Both the position numbers and the translations under genes were made by a program. The notes below the pieces were generated by a model. It was not told the DNA's origin, made no database searches, and saw only the letters and a list, made by a program, of their open reading frames with translations. Shown here piece by piece: positions 55,112 through 64,000 of a stretch of DNA of 64,000 bases. This stretch comes from Patagioenas fasciata (Eukaryota > Chordata > Aves > Columbiformes > Columbidae). The stretch spans positions 60,060,049-60,124,048 of the forward strand of contig NC_092560.1 of assembly GCF_037038585.1 (NCBI RefSeq), in the 5' to 3' direction. Within the stretch, counting starts at the first letter, position 1. The number at the start of each line of letters is the position of its first letter.

Positions 55112-56035
55112 CATTCCAGCAAAAATCCTGTTTTACAACCTTCCTCCTTCCTTCTCTCCCACCGCCACACCCCCGGAGAAAGCTGGAGCTGCAACCGCGG
55201 CGGAAAGTGGCCCAACACCCGGCCGGGTTGCTGACCGCTGCTGTCGGTCCCGGGAGACCCGTCCCGGCAGAGAGCGCCGGCGGGCCGCGACACTGCTGCG
55301 CACCCTCCCTGCCTCAGTCGCTCTCTCTCCCCAGCTCCGAACGAGCCCGGAGCACTTGTTTGATGGCACTTAGCTGCGGCAAGAAAATTCAACGAAATTC
55401 AAAACAAACAGCTGCCTGATGTAAAAGCCGCATCTTTCGTCTGAGACGCTGCGAAGAGCAGCGCACAGAGCCTGCTCCGACCTCCGGTGCGGGCAGGAGG
55501 CTCGGGAAAAGACAACCAGTTAATTTTACATCCCTTTTTCCTTGCTAATGATGGCGGATATCGTGCAATATGGAAAGCTCGGTCACACAGGCGAGCCTCC
55601 CCCGCCCCCCTGGTGCCTGCTTCTTTGGGAGCTCCCTTCTCCGCCTGCACTTCACAAGTCCCGGGAGGTGAGGAGTGATCCTCCAGCAGAGACGGCACAC
55701 TGGGAGCTGTTAAGTTTATGTTTGTGGCGCCTGAGCTCAAACAGTCATTCAGTGGCTTGCTCTGTTATCAAGAAAACAACAATCAGGAACAATCAGTAAA
55801 CAGGATCTCTTTTCAGCCCCTTTATTAACTACTTACAGCTCCTCTGAAGCACGCGAAGCGTCCAGCAGCTGTACCTCACACCGTAAAATGCTGCCGGCGT
55901 TTCAGGCGTGCAGAGGGGTCTCGGGTGGCTCGGTGCCCGTGAAACCCGCCCAACACCGCGGACCCTGAAACAGCCCGGGCTGCGACCGCCTGAGGGTCGG
56001 TACCCCCAGGTTGAACTTCATTGATTCCCCGATGG

Positions 56036-56053
56036 CCATATTTGGGTGACTCA
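56036..56053 (+). promoter_or_regulatory. CArG box next to an AP-1 site
   Basis: CCATATTTGG (56036-56045) is an exact match to the SRF consensus CC(A/T)6GG. One base later comes TGACTCA (56047-56053), an exact AP-1 site. A CArG box directly followed by an AP-1-like site is the arrangement of the FOS serum response element. It sits in the CpG domain, about 35 bp before two TATA boxes. Confidence 0.5.
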
Positions 56054-56080
56054 ACGTGAATTTGTTAAGATACACCTGTA

Positions 56081-56096
56081 TATAAATGTATATAAA
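56081..56096 (+). promoter_or_regulatory. Tandem TATA boxes, possible plus-strand core promoter
   Basis: Two TATAAA hexamers, 56081-56086 and 56091-56096, spaced 10 bp apart. A start site would be expected near 56,115-56,130. Together with the CArG/AP-1 pair and the surrounding CpG-rich sequence this forms a plausible promoter firing toward the ISL1 3' end, antisense to ISL1. No initiator, splice donor or conserved reading frame confirms it. Confidence 0.35.
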
Positions 56097-57560
56097 GGCA
56101 AGCACTTACTGTCGAGATGTTCGACTGATGTCAACGCTGGAATTCACGTCCCCAGCTTCAGCGTCTCACTGCTACGTTGGCTGGAGATGCTGAGAGCTAA
56201 TTAACCTGGTATAAATATTGAAATGAGAAGAGTTTGAATATTGGCCTCTATGTGTGCAAACAAAATTCTCAGACAAATCACAGCAGGCTTCAACAGACCT
56301 TATCGGACATTATTAAGAGAGGTTGCCGCAAGAAGAACATCGGTGGACCGGGTGCTTCTAGTTAACGTTCTTGCCCGGATCAGAAAGAGGAACCAGAGCA
56401 GGAACCTGCATAGAACACCATAAGGACATGCATTTCATGAAGAGGATGTTTTCTATGGCTTGCACAAATCCTCCTGCCCTAGCTCAGGAAGGGTGTTCTC
56501 CTGAATGCACCAGGATGGACCACTCGAAAGTTTGTCCCTCTTTGCTCCACAGCAGATAATACTGAAAGTTTTGGGGGAAGGAAGAAATATGTCACAAATA
56601 TGTTAAATGGAAAAGGCAACCAAAGTCAATAAAAAACCCCATCCCATTCCGAAAAAAAAAAAAAAATCTTAAAATAAGACGACATTTGTTTAACTGAAAT
56701 TTGGCGGGCGGAGGTTTCGGTGTGATCCCGAGGATGCGGGTTTAAGCAGAGGGACGTGCTTGTGCGGGGACACAGAAGCTGGGGGGACGCGGAGACACCC
56801 GGCTGGCCGCTGAAGAAGTTACTACAGGCCATTCGTAAGGTTCGGGGAGTGCGGACCTTCCGTAGGGGTGCAGACACATCCCGAGTGGGTCTCCTGCCCG
56901 CAGCTCCCCGCAGAATCGAGTAGTCGGAGGGCGGCTGCAGCCCTCCGAAGACACGCTGCCCTGTGTGTTTAGAGGAGTAAAACGCTCCATTGGCAGCCCA
57001 AAGGCCAAACCCCTGCCTACCGGAGGTCCGCTTATCTCGACGGCAGCTCCAGACGCCGGGCGGGCGCGCCGGGACCGCGGGGTGCCACGCAGCGCGCCCC
57101 GGTCCCGCACAGGGCTCGGTGGCCTTGCCCCTCGCAAGAAATGACAGCCAAAATTCACCTTTCCTTCCTGCGTGGCCCTCGGAAACGAGAGATACTCAGG
57201 AGCCCGAAGGGCCTGCCCGGGATGGAGGGGTCGTGTCAGCAACTCCCTGGTGTGCACCGCGGGAACACCCCTGCTCCGACGTAACCTTGCGCATCTCTCC
57301 GAGAAGCGACCGCATTTCCCACGTACTCATTATCAGCCAGGTGGTAAAAGGTCAACACAAAGGCCCCCGTGTTGCCCTGATCTATTTTCAAGTCCAATTA
57401 AAGAACACCCCCTAGCCCCCCGAGTCGAAGACAGGGTGTCCATACTCCCAGTTTCCCCCCATCTTGGTCAGTAAGATCGATTAGAACAACTTACACGTCA
57501 GACCACCGGCCAGAAATGGCACCCTTTCTCCCTCCCGCCCCCCGAAGCGCCGTACCAAGC

Positions 57561-58699
57561 CTCTGATCCTGCGTGAAAACACAAGGGTTACTGATCACAC
57601 AGTTTAAGGTAGATTTCATATTTATTTAAATATTTATCAAGTACTCAAAAATGTATTACACTTGAGCATACAAAATGAATCCAGTTTCTAATCAGGATGA
57701 TTGAAATCCTTGTATTAGACTTTTAACCTTTTTATTGTTTTTGTTTTGTTGGTTTTTTTTTTCTGTCGAAATGGTTTGTCTGTATAGCTGAGCTTGCTCA
57801 GGGTGGGCTGAGATGGTGAGGAGGGAAGAAAAAGAAGGTTATGTTAAGAAAACATTGGAGTTTGAAGTAACTGTCATGCAAGCCAACTTGTCTTTGTCAG
57901 ACTAAAACTTTCTGTATATTCCAGTTGTTAAGGATTTTTTAAAGCGAGCCTTCGTCTTTGTGCTGGCCGTGAGTAGTAGAGAGCATTTACAGTGGGGCAA
58001 AATCAACCGTTTTCTATGTTCGTGTGTGAGTGTGCTGGGCGTCAGGGAATCCACGGACGCCCCGTAGTCCCCCACAAACATTGGATTCCCTGACTGTTGG
58101 GTTTTTTTTTCTTTCCTTCTTCTTCTTTTTTCTACTTTTCCCCAAGAAATCCCCACGTTTCTAGCTTTCATCACCCTCTCTCCCACTGTTAAAAAGGGAA
58201 AAAAAAAAAAAGGAAGAAAAGAGGGAGTGAAGAGAGGGAAGTCGACAGAAAATAAGGAACACGATTCGTGCAATTTCACAGCAATATCCCCAAAATGTAT
58301 GCCTCCTGCAGCATTTTTCAATAGTTTTGACAGCAGACACTGATAAATAATGGTCATACTTGACTTGTTAAGCAAAAAAAGCATCCCTTTTATCAGGAGC
58401 TTACACTTAAAGTACAGGTCACTTCAACAATCTCAACAACGAGGCTTTGGTATACAGCACTTTCTTTTTATTATTTTTTAAAAATAATAGAACTCAGCAA
58501 AAAGCCTGAGCTCCCAGTTCTTTAGGTGTCTTAACGTTATGTCAGATCATGCCTAGAGTAATATCACTTTTAAGGGCAAGGGATGGGGGTGGAACAATAG
58601 AGTTTCTAACGTTATCGATTGAAAGCTAAGGCATCCAACTAGCCCTGATATAGTTGTTGAAACGGAAATTTACAAGCTGATCGTTAATACTTGCAATAA
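57561..58699. other. Region between CpG domain and probable ISL1 3' UTR end
   Basis: Mixed composition with further AATAAA words in the ISL1 sense direction near 57,621 and 57,731. It may be an extended 3' UTR or intergenic sequence. No reading frame is supported. Confidence 0.45.
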
Positions 58700-58747
58700 A
58701 ATATCACACTCCTTTTATTCACTAACGACCTGCTTTGCATGCAATAT

Positions 58748-58753
58748 TTTATT
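58748..58753 (-). terminator. Candidate distal poly(A) signal AATAAA for ISL1
   Basis: A canonical AATAAA hexamer in the sense direction, about 1.35 kb after the stop. It lies shortly beyond the segment that resembles the end of the mammalian ISL1 3' UTR. A second hexamer follows at 58714-58719. Neither can be chosen over the other from sequence alone. Confidence 0.4.
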
Positions 58754-59111
58754 TCAGGTATTTTTGCTGCTAACTTGTAAATATTTAAAAGAGGGAAATT
58801 TGTTCATTATTTAATATTAATATTATTATCACTTTCTCTATTCCAAATGCTTATTTAGTCAAATAGTCCTGAAGATATAATAATTCTACATATGGCGCTT
58901 TATTTCACATAATATTTAAGAAAAAAAAAAAAAAAGACAAAACCACATAGAATTAGACATATAATTCAAAGACCACGGTACAACCTTTTTTTTTTTCCTT
59001 TTTTTTCTTTTTTTTTACTTCAGCAAACAAAAAAATTGTCAAATGACATGAAAAGTGGCAAGTCTTCCGATAATAAATAATAAATTACTTTATAAGTTTG
59101 CAATGCAAGAG

Positions 59112-59250
59112 CAAACAAAAAAAGGTTTTTTTTTTTTATTTTTCCTTTTCCTTTTTTTTTTTTTTTTTTCTCTTTAGAGACAGAGAAAGAGAAAGAGAGA
59201 GAGAGAAAGGGATAGAGAAAGAGAAAGGGAAAGAGAAAGAGAGAAAAACA
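59112..59250. repeat. Polypurine/polypyrimidine microsatellite with T run in the ISL1 3' UTR
   Basis: On the plus strand, T runs (ending near 59169) are followed by about 75 bp of pure GAGAAA/GAAAGG-type purine repeat (59177-59250). In the ISL1 sense direction this is a CTTTCT-rich tract followed by A runs. Confidence 0.9.
59135..59140 (-). terminator. Candidate proximal poly(A) signal AATAAA in ISL1 3' UTR
   Basis: A canonical AATAAA on the sense strand, inside an A-rich stretch just after the polypyrimidine expansion. It could end a shorter mRNA. The neighbouring genomic A run may also mimic a 3' end in oligo-dT primed libraries. Confidence 0.3.
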
Positions 59251-60103
59251 GACGTTTTAACCAAAGACGATACACATCTTTGGGGGAGGGGAAGGTTCTT
59301 GGACGGACACATTTCAAATACGATCCCCAGACGCTTTGTGGCAAAATAGAGGTATACCTTGTTGCAATGCTTTTATAAATTGGTTTTTAAAGAGGAATTT
59401 AAAAACCTACTTTTAATCGTTTCAGACTTGATAGAGAGTGGATCTCAACCAAACAAAACCAAAACCCCGCTACAGTACATGCTAGAAGAGACCCAGGAAG
59501 CAACACCTTGTTAAGAGTCAACTAAAAACAACATTGCAAACCAACGTAGCTCCACCTTCCTGCAATGAATCTTTCAACAATGCAAGGCTAAATCGTTTCT
59601 TTCCTGATGATGGAAACCTACTGGAGCACTTTTTGGCAAGGCAATCACCGATATAGAAACAGCACCATGCGGATTGGGAGGGACTGGATAGAAAGTCCCT
59701 CTACCTTGGTTTCTCCCTAAGACGTGCAGTCAAATGAAAAAGATTTATTTTCACTTTTTTTTTTTTTTTTTGAGATCCACGAGTACAAATCCTTTACGGT
59801 TTGAAAACGTCTTTTCAATCCTCCTCTGACCATTGAATAGCACGGGGTTTGTTTTTGCATTTAGTATTTATTCTAGTAAGATCCCATGATTGTCTTCACA
59901 GTGTTGCTACCATATTACCTTGTGTTTTCAAACATGACTCCGTTCGTTTCATGGAGCAGCTCCTTGCTAGGTTCGTTACAGGGTTGTTAAATACTTTTCC
60001 CCTCTAAATTTCGGAGTCCCAGCGCGATCACTTTTCCACTCTCTCCAGCAGGGGTGAGGGTGAGGGCAGAAACAACAACAACAGAAATCTGAAAGAATGT
60101 TCT

Positions 60104-60220
60104 TCATGCTTCAATAGGACTGGCTACCATGCTGTTGGGCGTATCCGGCAGTTGAGAGGACATTGATGCTACTTCACTTCCAGTAGAATTGGAACCGGGT
60201 CCTCCTTCTGAAAAATTAAC
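60104..60220 (-). CDS. ISL1: ISL1 terminal coding exon (exon 6) with stop codon
   Basis: The last 38 codons of ISL1 plus a TGA stop at 60104-60106. The peptide starts [14 protein letters not shown] and ends SMVASPIEA, which is the conserved C-terminus of Islet-1. The exon is in phase 0 with the previous one, because CTA is followed across the intron by GTT. The acceptor is a TAG at 60221-60223, preceded in the sense direction by an uninterrupted run of about 18 T. The region is serine- and proline-rich and lies after the LHX3-binding segment. It has no folded domain that I recognise. Reading on both sides of the intron is intact, with no frameshift or premature stop, so the gene looks functional here. 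Confidence 0.97.
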
Positions 60221-62488
60221 CTAAAAAAAAAAAAAAAAAAACACCACCAAAAAAACAAACTGTTGTTACAACTGTAACAATCGAAGAAAAGTAGCAGGCA
60301 AAGGCAAAAAAGAACGTAAAAATGAATACAGCCGAACGGCCTGATACATTTCCACAGCATACTGTGTCACTGTTGATTTGTCTTGTTTCCCCATTGACTT
60401 CAGAGGAATATCCTTCAAGTTAAATCACCGAGGGAAAAAAAAAAAAAAAAAAAAAGCAGCAGGTTAAAAAAAATTTTAAAAGGAAGACTGAAAAATCAAG
60501 CAAATAAACAGACAGTAATGAGGCCTTCTTCCGTGTCTTGCAAGACTGGCAATCCCAACAGGATGTTCTAGTCAAATATTTAAGAGTGCATATGTTTTTT
60601 TTTTACACAAAACTGCAAGGTCACTTTTTTCCCTTTTGTGCACATACTAAAATAAACCTGGAAGGAGCACCCAGAGGCACAAGGCATTTGAAACAAGCCA
60701 TCCTCTTTCATTTCTGATTTGAAGAGGGTGCTATCTCTTTTTAACGAGAGTTAGTTTGATAAAAAGGGTCACACTTCTCGCTCTTAATGTGCCCCGCGGC
60801 TCCTGTTAGTTTAGGAGCAGCGTTGGGAAAAGACATGATTTGAAGGGTGAAGTTTTGCTAATTCAAAAGCATTTATTTGGCATATATTTAGGTGGCCGAT
60901 CTTGTGACTAAGGCCCTTTCCAGATTCGAGACGTGCCTTGAACGGTCGATGAACCATCTGTTCCATACACTATTCTTTATTTTAACTCTTCAGTATCGCA
61001 CATTATGTCCAATATGTATCAATACTCATCTATCTAATGATCTCTCTACCTGTATGTGTGTGAGTATTTGGGCTATCCATCTTCCATCCTGCCTTTAAAA
61101 GATAAAAAAAAAAAAAAAAAAAAAACCACACAAAAAACAACCAACCAACCAACCAAAAAAACTACTCTATAGCAAAATCTCACTGCATCAAAGGTTTTAA
61201 ATGTCTCCTGTTCTGTTAAGGCACAACAAATAAGGCAGCCAAAGGAGATGAATGTTTCTTGTGTCTGCTTGACACCTCGATTCATGCAGGAAAACCAGTC
61301 GTTGCTCTAGAGGTAAGATGATGCAAACAGCCCTGCTGCTGTGCTGCAGCTTCCCGAGTGAGCGAGTGAGTGCAGTATGCCAGAGGAGAGGAGAAGCATG
61401 CTGCAGCCTGCCACTGAGCAAAAGAAAAACGATCCTGCAAGAGAGTGTCATAGTAAACTGAAAAGGTGTGAAAACAGTTCTAAACAGGGCTATAAACCTT
61501 TGTCTTCCATTGCTTCATGTTGACAAAATGCCCAACAGATCAAAAAAAAAAAAGGTCTATGTCTTTCTATATCTTTTTTTTTTTTCACCATTAAGTACTA
61601 TTTTGAATCACTGAAGAACCATACGTAACATACCTTATTATTTTAAAGATCTGGTTTTAACACACTTAGGCCAGGAAATTGAGTTAAGGCTGAACTTCTG
61701 TCCTTAATTCACCTTGTTGGGCCTAAGTATTGCAGATGATATGGTCCCATTTGAGCTGCCAAATGACGTAGGCATAAGGAAGTGAGTTAAGAACAGAATT
61801 TATTCTAGAAGGTCTGTTTTCTTTTGGCTTAAGGCAGTTTATTATATCATTTGCATTTTTCACCTGAATATGTACTAACAATTCAATTTTCAAAGTAAAA
61901 CAGTTGGTCTAAGTCCCATATATGCATATATATATGCACATATATATGTATAAAGCTATATCTAGATATCCTTATTTAAAACAAGGACTTCAAAAACTTA
62001 ATTAAGTTACCAATGTCTGTGTGACAAAACAAGGGCACAGCCTGACATCACAATCATATGTTTTAAATCCACCCTATCGCATAAAGGCAAAATTGTCCCG
62101 AAGCAAGGAGAGGAGAATTTTAGAAACTGCTTTCACAAATATACATACAACTAAATGGTATGTGAATAATGTATTAGATCTATGATAGAGATGTTTTCAG
62201 GAGTGTACAAACTGAGTTAACCTCAGACCAGGCTCAGGCTTTATCCAGCTCCCACGCAAATCAGCAAGAGCTCTCCTGGGCACTAAGGCAGATTTTGCAG
62301 CAAACCCTATTAAATCAATTGAGTTCACCGCGTTTACAGAATGCCATCATGCCCACCTTACAATTGCAGGAAAAGACAACTAGACTAGATTGCTCATCTT
62401 TCTGAGGGCATTCGATACCTTTAGAGAAACCCCCATTGCTCTGCCCCGGGTACAAGCTGACCTGCTCCTGCTGGGAATCGACACTTAC
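60221..62488 (-). other. ISL1: ISL1 last intron
   Basis: An intron of 2,268 bp between the two exons, bounded by GTAAGT (62483-62488) and TAG (60221-60223) in the sense direction. It holds A/T homopolymers at 60435-60455 and 61104-61125, a CCAA repeat at 61141-61156 and alternating AT sequence around 61919-61968. I see no additional exon or transposon in it. Confidence 0.9.
61104..61156. repeat. Poly(A) plus (CCAA)n in the ISL1 last intron
   Basis: About 22 A, an ACAAAAAAC spacer, then four CCAA units. Confidence 0.88.
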
Positions 62489-62656
62489 TAGTTGCTGAAA
62501 AGCAGGTTGGTCTATGTCACTCTGCAATGCGAAGTCACTCAGTACTTTCCAGGGCGGCTGGTAACTCTGCACCTCCACCGGGTTCGCCTGTAAACCACCG
62601 TCATGTCTCTCCGGACTAGCAGCCACCATCGGAGTTCCTGTCATCCCCTGGATATT
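62489..62656 (-). CDS. ISL1: ISL1 penultimate coding exon (exon 5), partial gene
   Basis: This exon encodes 56 residues of Islet-1, a nuclear LIM-homeodomain transcription factor for motor and sensory neurons, pancreatic islets and second-heart-field progenitors. The peptide begins [10 protein letters not shown] and ends DQPAFQQL, which I recognise as the segment C-terminal to the homeodomain. In 349-residue numbering it is 256-311. The acceptor reads GTTTACAG before AATATC and the donor reads CTA followed by GTAAGT, a perfect 5' splice site. Both boundaries are phase 0 and the exon is 168 bp. Positions 62549-62638 encode the LHX3-binding domain (known residues 262-291, GTPMVAAS to SYQPPW), which occupies the LHX3 LIM domains in the way LDB1 does. 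The frame stays open past the donor to 62315, but that part is intron. Upstream exons, including the homeodomain exon, are not in the window. Confidence 0.97.
62587..62590 (-). promoter_or_regulatory. Internal in-frame splice acceptor in ISL1 exon 5 (ISL1-beta type)
   Basis: In the sense direction the exon contains GGTTTACAG followed by GCGAAC, so an AG acceptor lies at 62588-62589. Using it removes exactly 69 bp, or 23 codons (residues 256-278), and keeps the frame. A shorter ISL1-beta isoform lacking these 23 residues is known in rodents, from memory. The deletion takes the first half of the LHX3-binding domain. The upstream tract is purine-rich, so the site looks weak. Confidence 0.6.
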
Positions 62657-64000
62657 CTGTAAACAGCCCAGAAAAAGATGTTAATGAGCTTGGTTAACTT
62701 TATTGTATATAAGCGCTGAGTCAATAAACTGCTTTCTATCTTATCTATACAGTCGTTTGTATTTGCTTTCTTAATCTGCTGTGAATGTCTTACTCTATTC
62801 TGCTCTAGGTCAACTTGCTTCTACCCACTGCATTAATCACGGTGGAAGTTTACTTTCTTTCCCTTTAATCCTCCTATTTCTCCCAAGGCACACCCGCTGC
62901 GCCCCAACCTTTCTTAAACACGAGCACTCTGTATCGTGGCTTCAGATGCACAGCTAGGCACAAGAAAGTTAATCATGTTGCCTTTCTATGCCGCATCCAG
63001 ACTGGTTTTGTTCTGCGTGACCTTAACTGGATCGCATATCCATTGCACGGCAAAACCGGGTTACGTCAGTACCGCACCCTTAACGAAACAAAATAAAGAA
63101 AATTAAAAACAAAACAGAACAACCCACAACAGCAATTAAAAAAAAAAAAAAAAAGAAAGAAAACACAAAACCAAACCAAAACAAACAAAAAAACCCCACA
63201 CAGAACAAAAAAACAACCACCAGCTCTTGCTGTATGCCCTGTGGTACAGGCACTGTGTATAAAATAACTTCAGGCTCCGACGAACAGATTGTTCAGGAGA
63301 GTTAATAGCATCGTGTTTTATTGCATTCCAACAGGGTAAAATGAAACTCCTTAAATTCCACTTAACTAGGCAGCCTTATGAATTAATACTCATTCTCAGG
63401 TCAGTCAATATACACAGGCAGAATAACAGACTCTTCTGCAAGTGGACTAACAACAACGTGGAAAAAAAATATGAAATAAATAAAATTTGGAGGGAAAAAA
63501 AAAAAAAAGAAAAAGAAAGAAAAAAAGAAAAAAGGTTGGCTTAAAATTGAGACAGCCAGTTTGCTCTGCCGAACCCGGCGCTTTCCGCTTGTTTGCATCA
63601 CATGTGCATATGCCCCCAGACAAAATCTCTATGTATCTCTGTGTAAGAACTATATCTATTCTAAGTAACCTGTAAACACGATGGTAATTCAAAAGGTTTG
63701 CATCGTATTTATATTTTTCTACAGTAAGTGCACTGACAAACACACACATGCACATTGTATTATAGAAAGTGCTAAGAAAACACATGGAATTTCCCTCTTA
63801 CTCATGGGTTTTACTCATGGATTTACTCCTGTGCAAACCACTGAAGAGGGCCAAAGCGTCATCTTCCCCTCAAGAAGTCTTTTGCATTTGCATTATAAAT
63901 ATTACACAAGGCTAGGGTTATTACATCCCATAAGCTCTGCAGGTCGCAGAGAAGTTAGTCTAATCCACTACATATCCTTAGCCCTAGAAAAAGACGTGTT
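62657..64000 (-). other. ISL1: ISL1 intron 4, partial (runs off the window)
   Basis: Sequence upstream of the penultimate exon in the sense direction. I looked for the homeodomain exon (recognition-helix motif VWFQNKRCKDKKR) on the minus strand and did not find it, so the whole stretch is taken as intron. It contains A-rich low-complexity sequence at 63086-63200 and 63496-63535. Nothing else recognisable is present. Confidence 0.75.
63086..63200. repeat. A-rich low-complexity tract in ISL1 intron 4
   Basis: Mixed AAAAC, AAAAT, AAAG and poly(A) blocks. A second A/G-rich tract lies at 63,496-63,535. Confidence 0.85.

Larger units (their letters stand above)
54430..57560. promoter_or_regulatory. 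Broad CpG-rich domain downstream of ISL1
   Basis: The base composition changes sharply here, from AT-rich desert to GC-rich sequence with many undepleted CpG dinucleotides. The densest parts are about 54,430-54,690, 55,170-55,380, 55,850-56,010 and 56,700-57,320. It lies about 2.5-5.7 kb past the ISL1 stop. CpG islands around developmental transcription factor genes are commonly unmethylated Polycomb/bivalent domains or promoters of non-coding transcripts. Open frames in it (for example 54264-54776 and 56742-57257 on the minus strand) are explained by GC bias and resemble no family I know. Which role applies cannot be told from sequence. Confidence 0.75.
58700..60103 (-). other. ISL1: Probable ISL1 3' UTR
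   Basis: Sequence directly after the TGA stop. Several stretches agree with the mammalian ISL1 mRNA 3' UTR as I remember it. One is the sense sequence around 59340-59400, with AAAGCATTGCAACAAGG. Another lies around 58865-58990, with GTCTAATTCTATGTGG and a terminal GACTATTTGACTAAATAAG. The 3' boundary is not fixed. Candidate AATAAA signals lie at 58748-58753 and 58714-58719, and an internal one at 59135-59140. The UTR carries a long sense CTTTCT-type tract and several A runs. Extent is inference; identity as 3' UTR is well supported by position. Confidence 0.7.

Noticed and set aside
56250..56423. Arginine-rich 57-codon frame after the putative TATA promoter
   Set aside because: Several ATGs with short frames precede it, and it has no known homologue; not enough to call a gene.
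56742..57257. 171-codon minus-strand frame in the CpG domain
   Set aside because: GC-driven open frame overlapped by long plus-strand frames, with no recognisable domain.
62315..62488. Extension of the ISL1 reading frame past exon 5
   Set aside because: It lies beyond a perfect GTAAGT donor, and the true continuation (VNFSEGG) is in the exon at 60104-60220.
1..64000. Endogenous retrovirus, tRNA genes and nuclear mitochondrial copies
   Set aside because: I looked for retroviral coding frames, tRNA B-box words and mitochondrial-like sequence and saw nothing convincing by eye.

Overview
The window reads as a piece of a vertebrate genome, most probably a bird. Two CR1 LINE fragments, a low repeat density, no recognisable SINE and an AT-rich background full of A/T homopolymers all fit a bird, although another sauropsid is not excluded. 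The only protein-coding gene I can support is ISL1 (Islet-1, a LIM-homeodomain transcription factor). Its last two coding exons lie on the minus strand near the right edge. ISL1 maps to human 5q11 and, from general knowledge of bird synteny, to the Z chromosome, so a Z-chromosome origin is likely. That is inference.

Layout from left to right. Positions 1 to about 54,400 are non-coding sequence downstream of ISL1. They match the gene desert known to flank ISL1 in other amniotes, where several ISL1 enhancers lie. The desert contains a 391-bp hAT-type non-autonomous DNA transposon with long inverted repeats and an 8-bp target duplication (13,985-14,391). It also contains a 2.3-kb 5'-truncated, decayed CR1 on the minus strand (25,444-27,745) and a second, older-looking CR1 3' fragment on the plus strand (38,215-38,865). 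Many microsatellites are present, as is a GC-rich but CpG-poor block that I cannot identify (47,790-50,480). Positions 54,430-57,560 form a broad CpG-rich domain. It contains a compact promoter-like motif set: a CArg box touching an AP-1 site, followed by two TATA boxes. Positions 58,700-60,103 are the probable ISL1 3' UTR.

The ISL1 part consists of the terminal coding exon (60,104-60,220), the last intron (60,221-62,488), the penultimate exon (62,489-62,656) and part of the preceding intron (62,657-64,000). The LIM domains and the homeodomain are encoded beyond the right edge. The two exons supply the C-terminal 94 residues. These include the whole LHX3-binding segment, which lets ISL1 mimic LDB1 in the motor-neuron complex. 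An in-frame internal splice acceptor in the penultimate exon matches the known ISL1-beta isoform.

I found no tRNA, rRNA, CRISPR array, operon or endogenous retroviral coding region. Open reading frames in the desert and in the CpG domain look like chance frames. Regulatory calls outside ISL1 rest on motifs read by eye, because no alignment or database search was possible.
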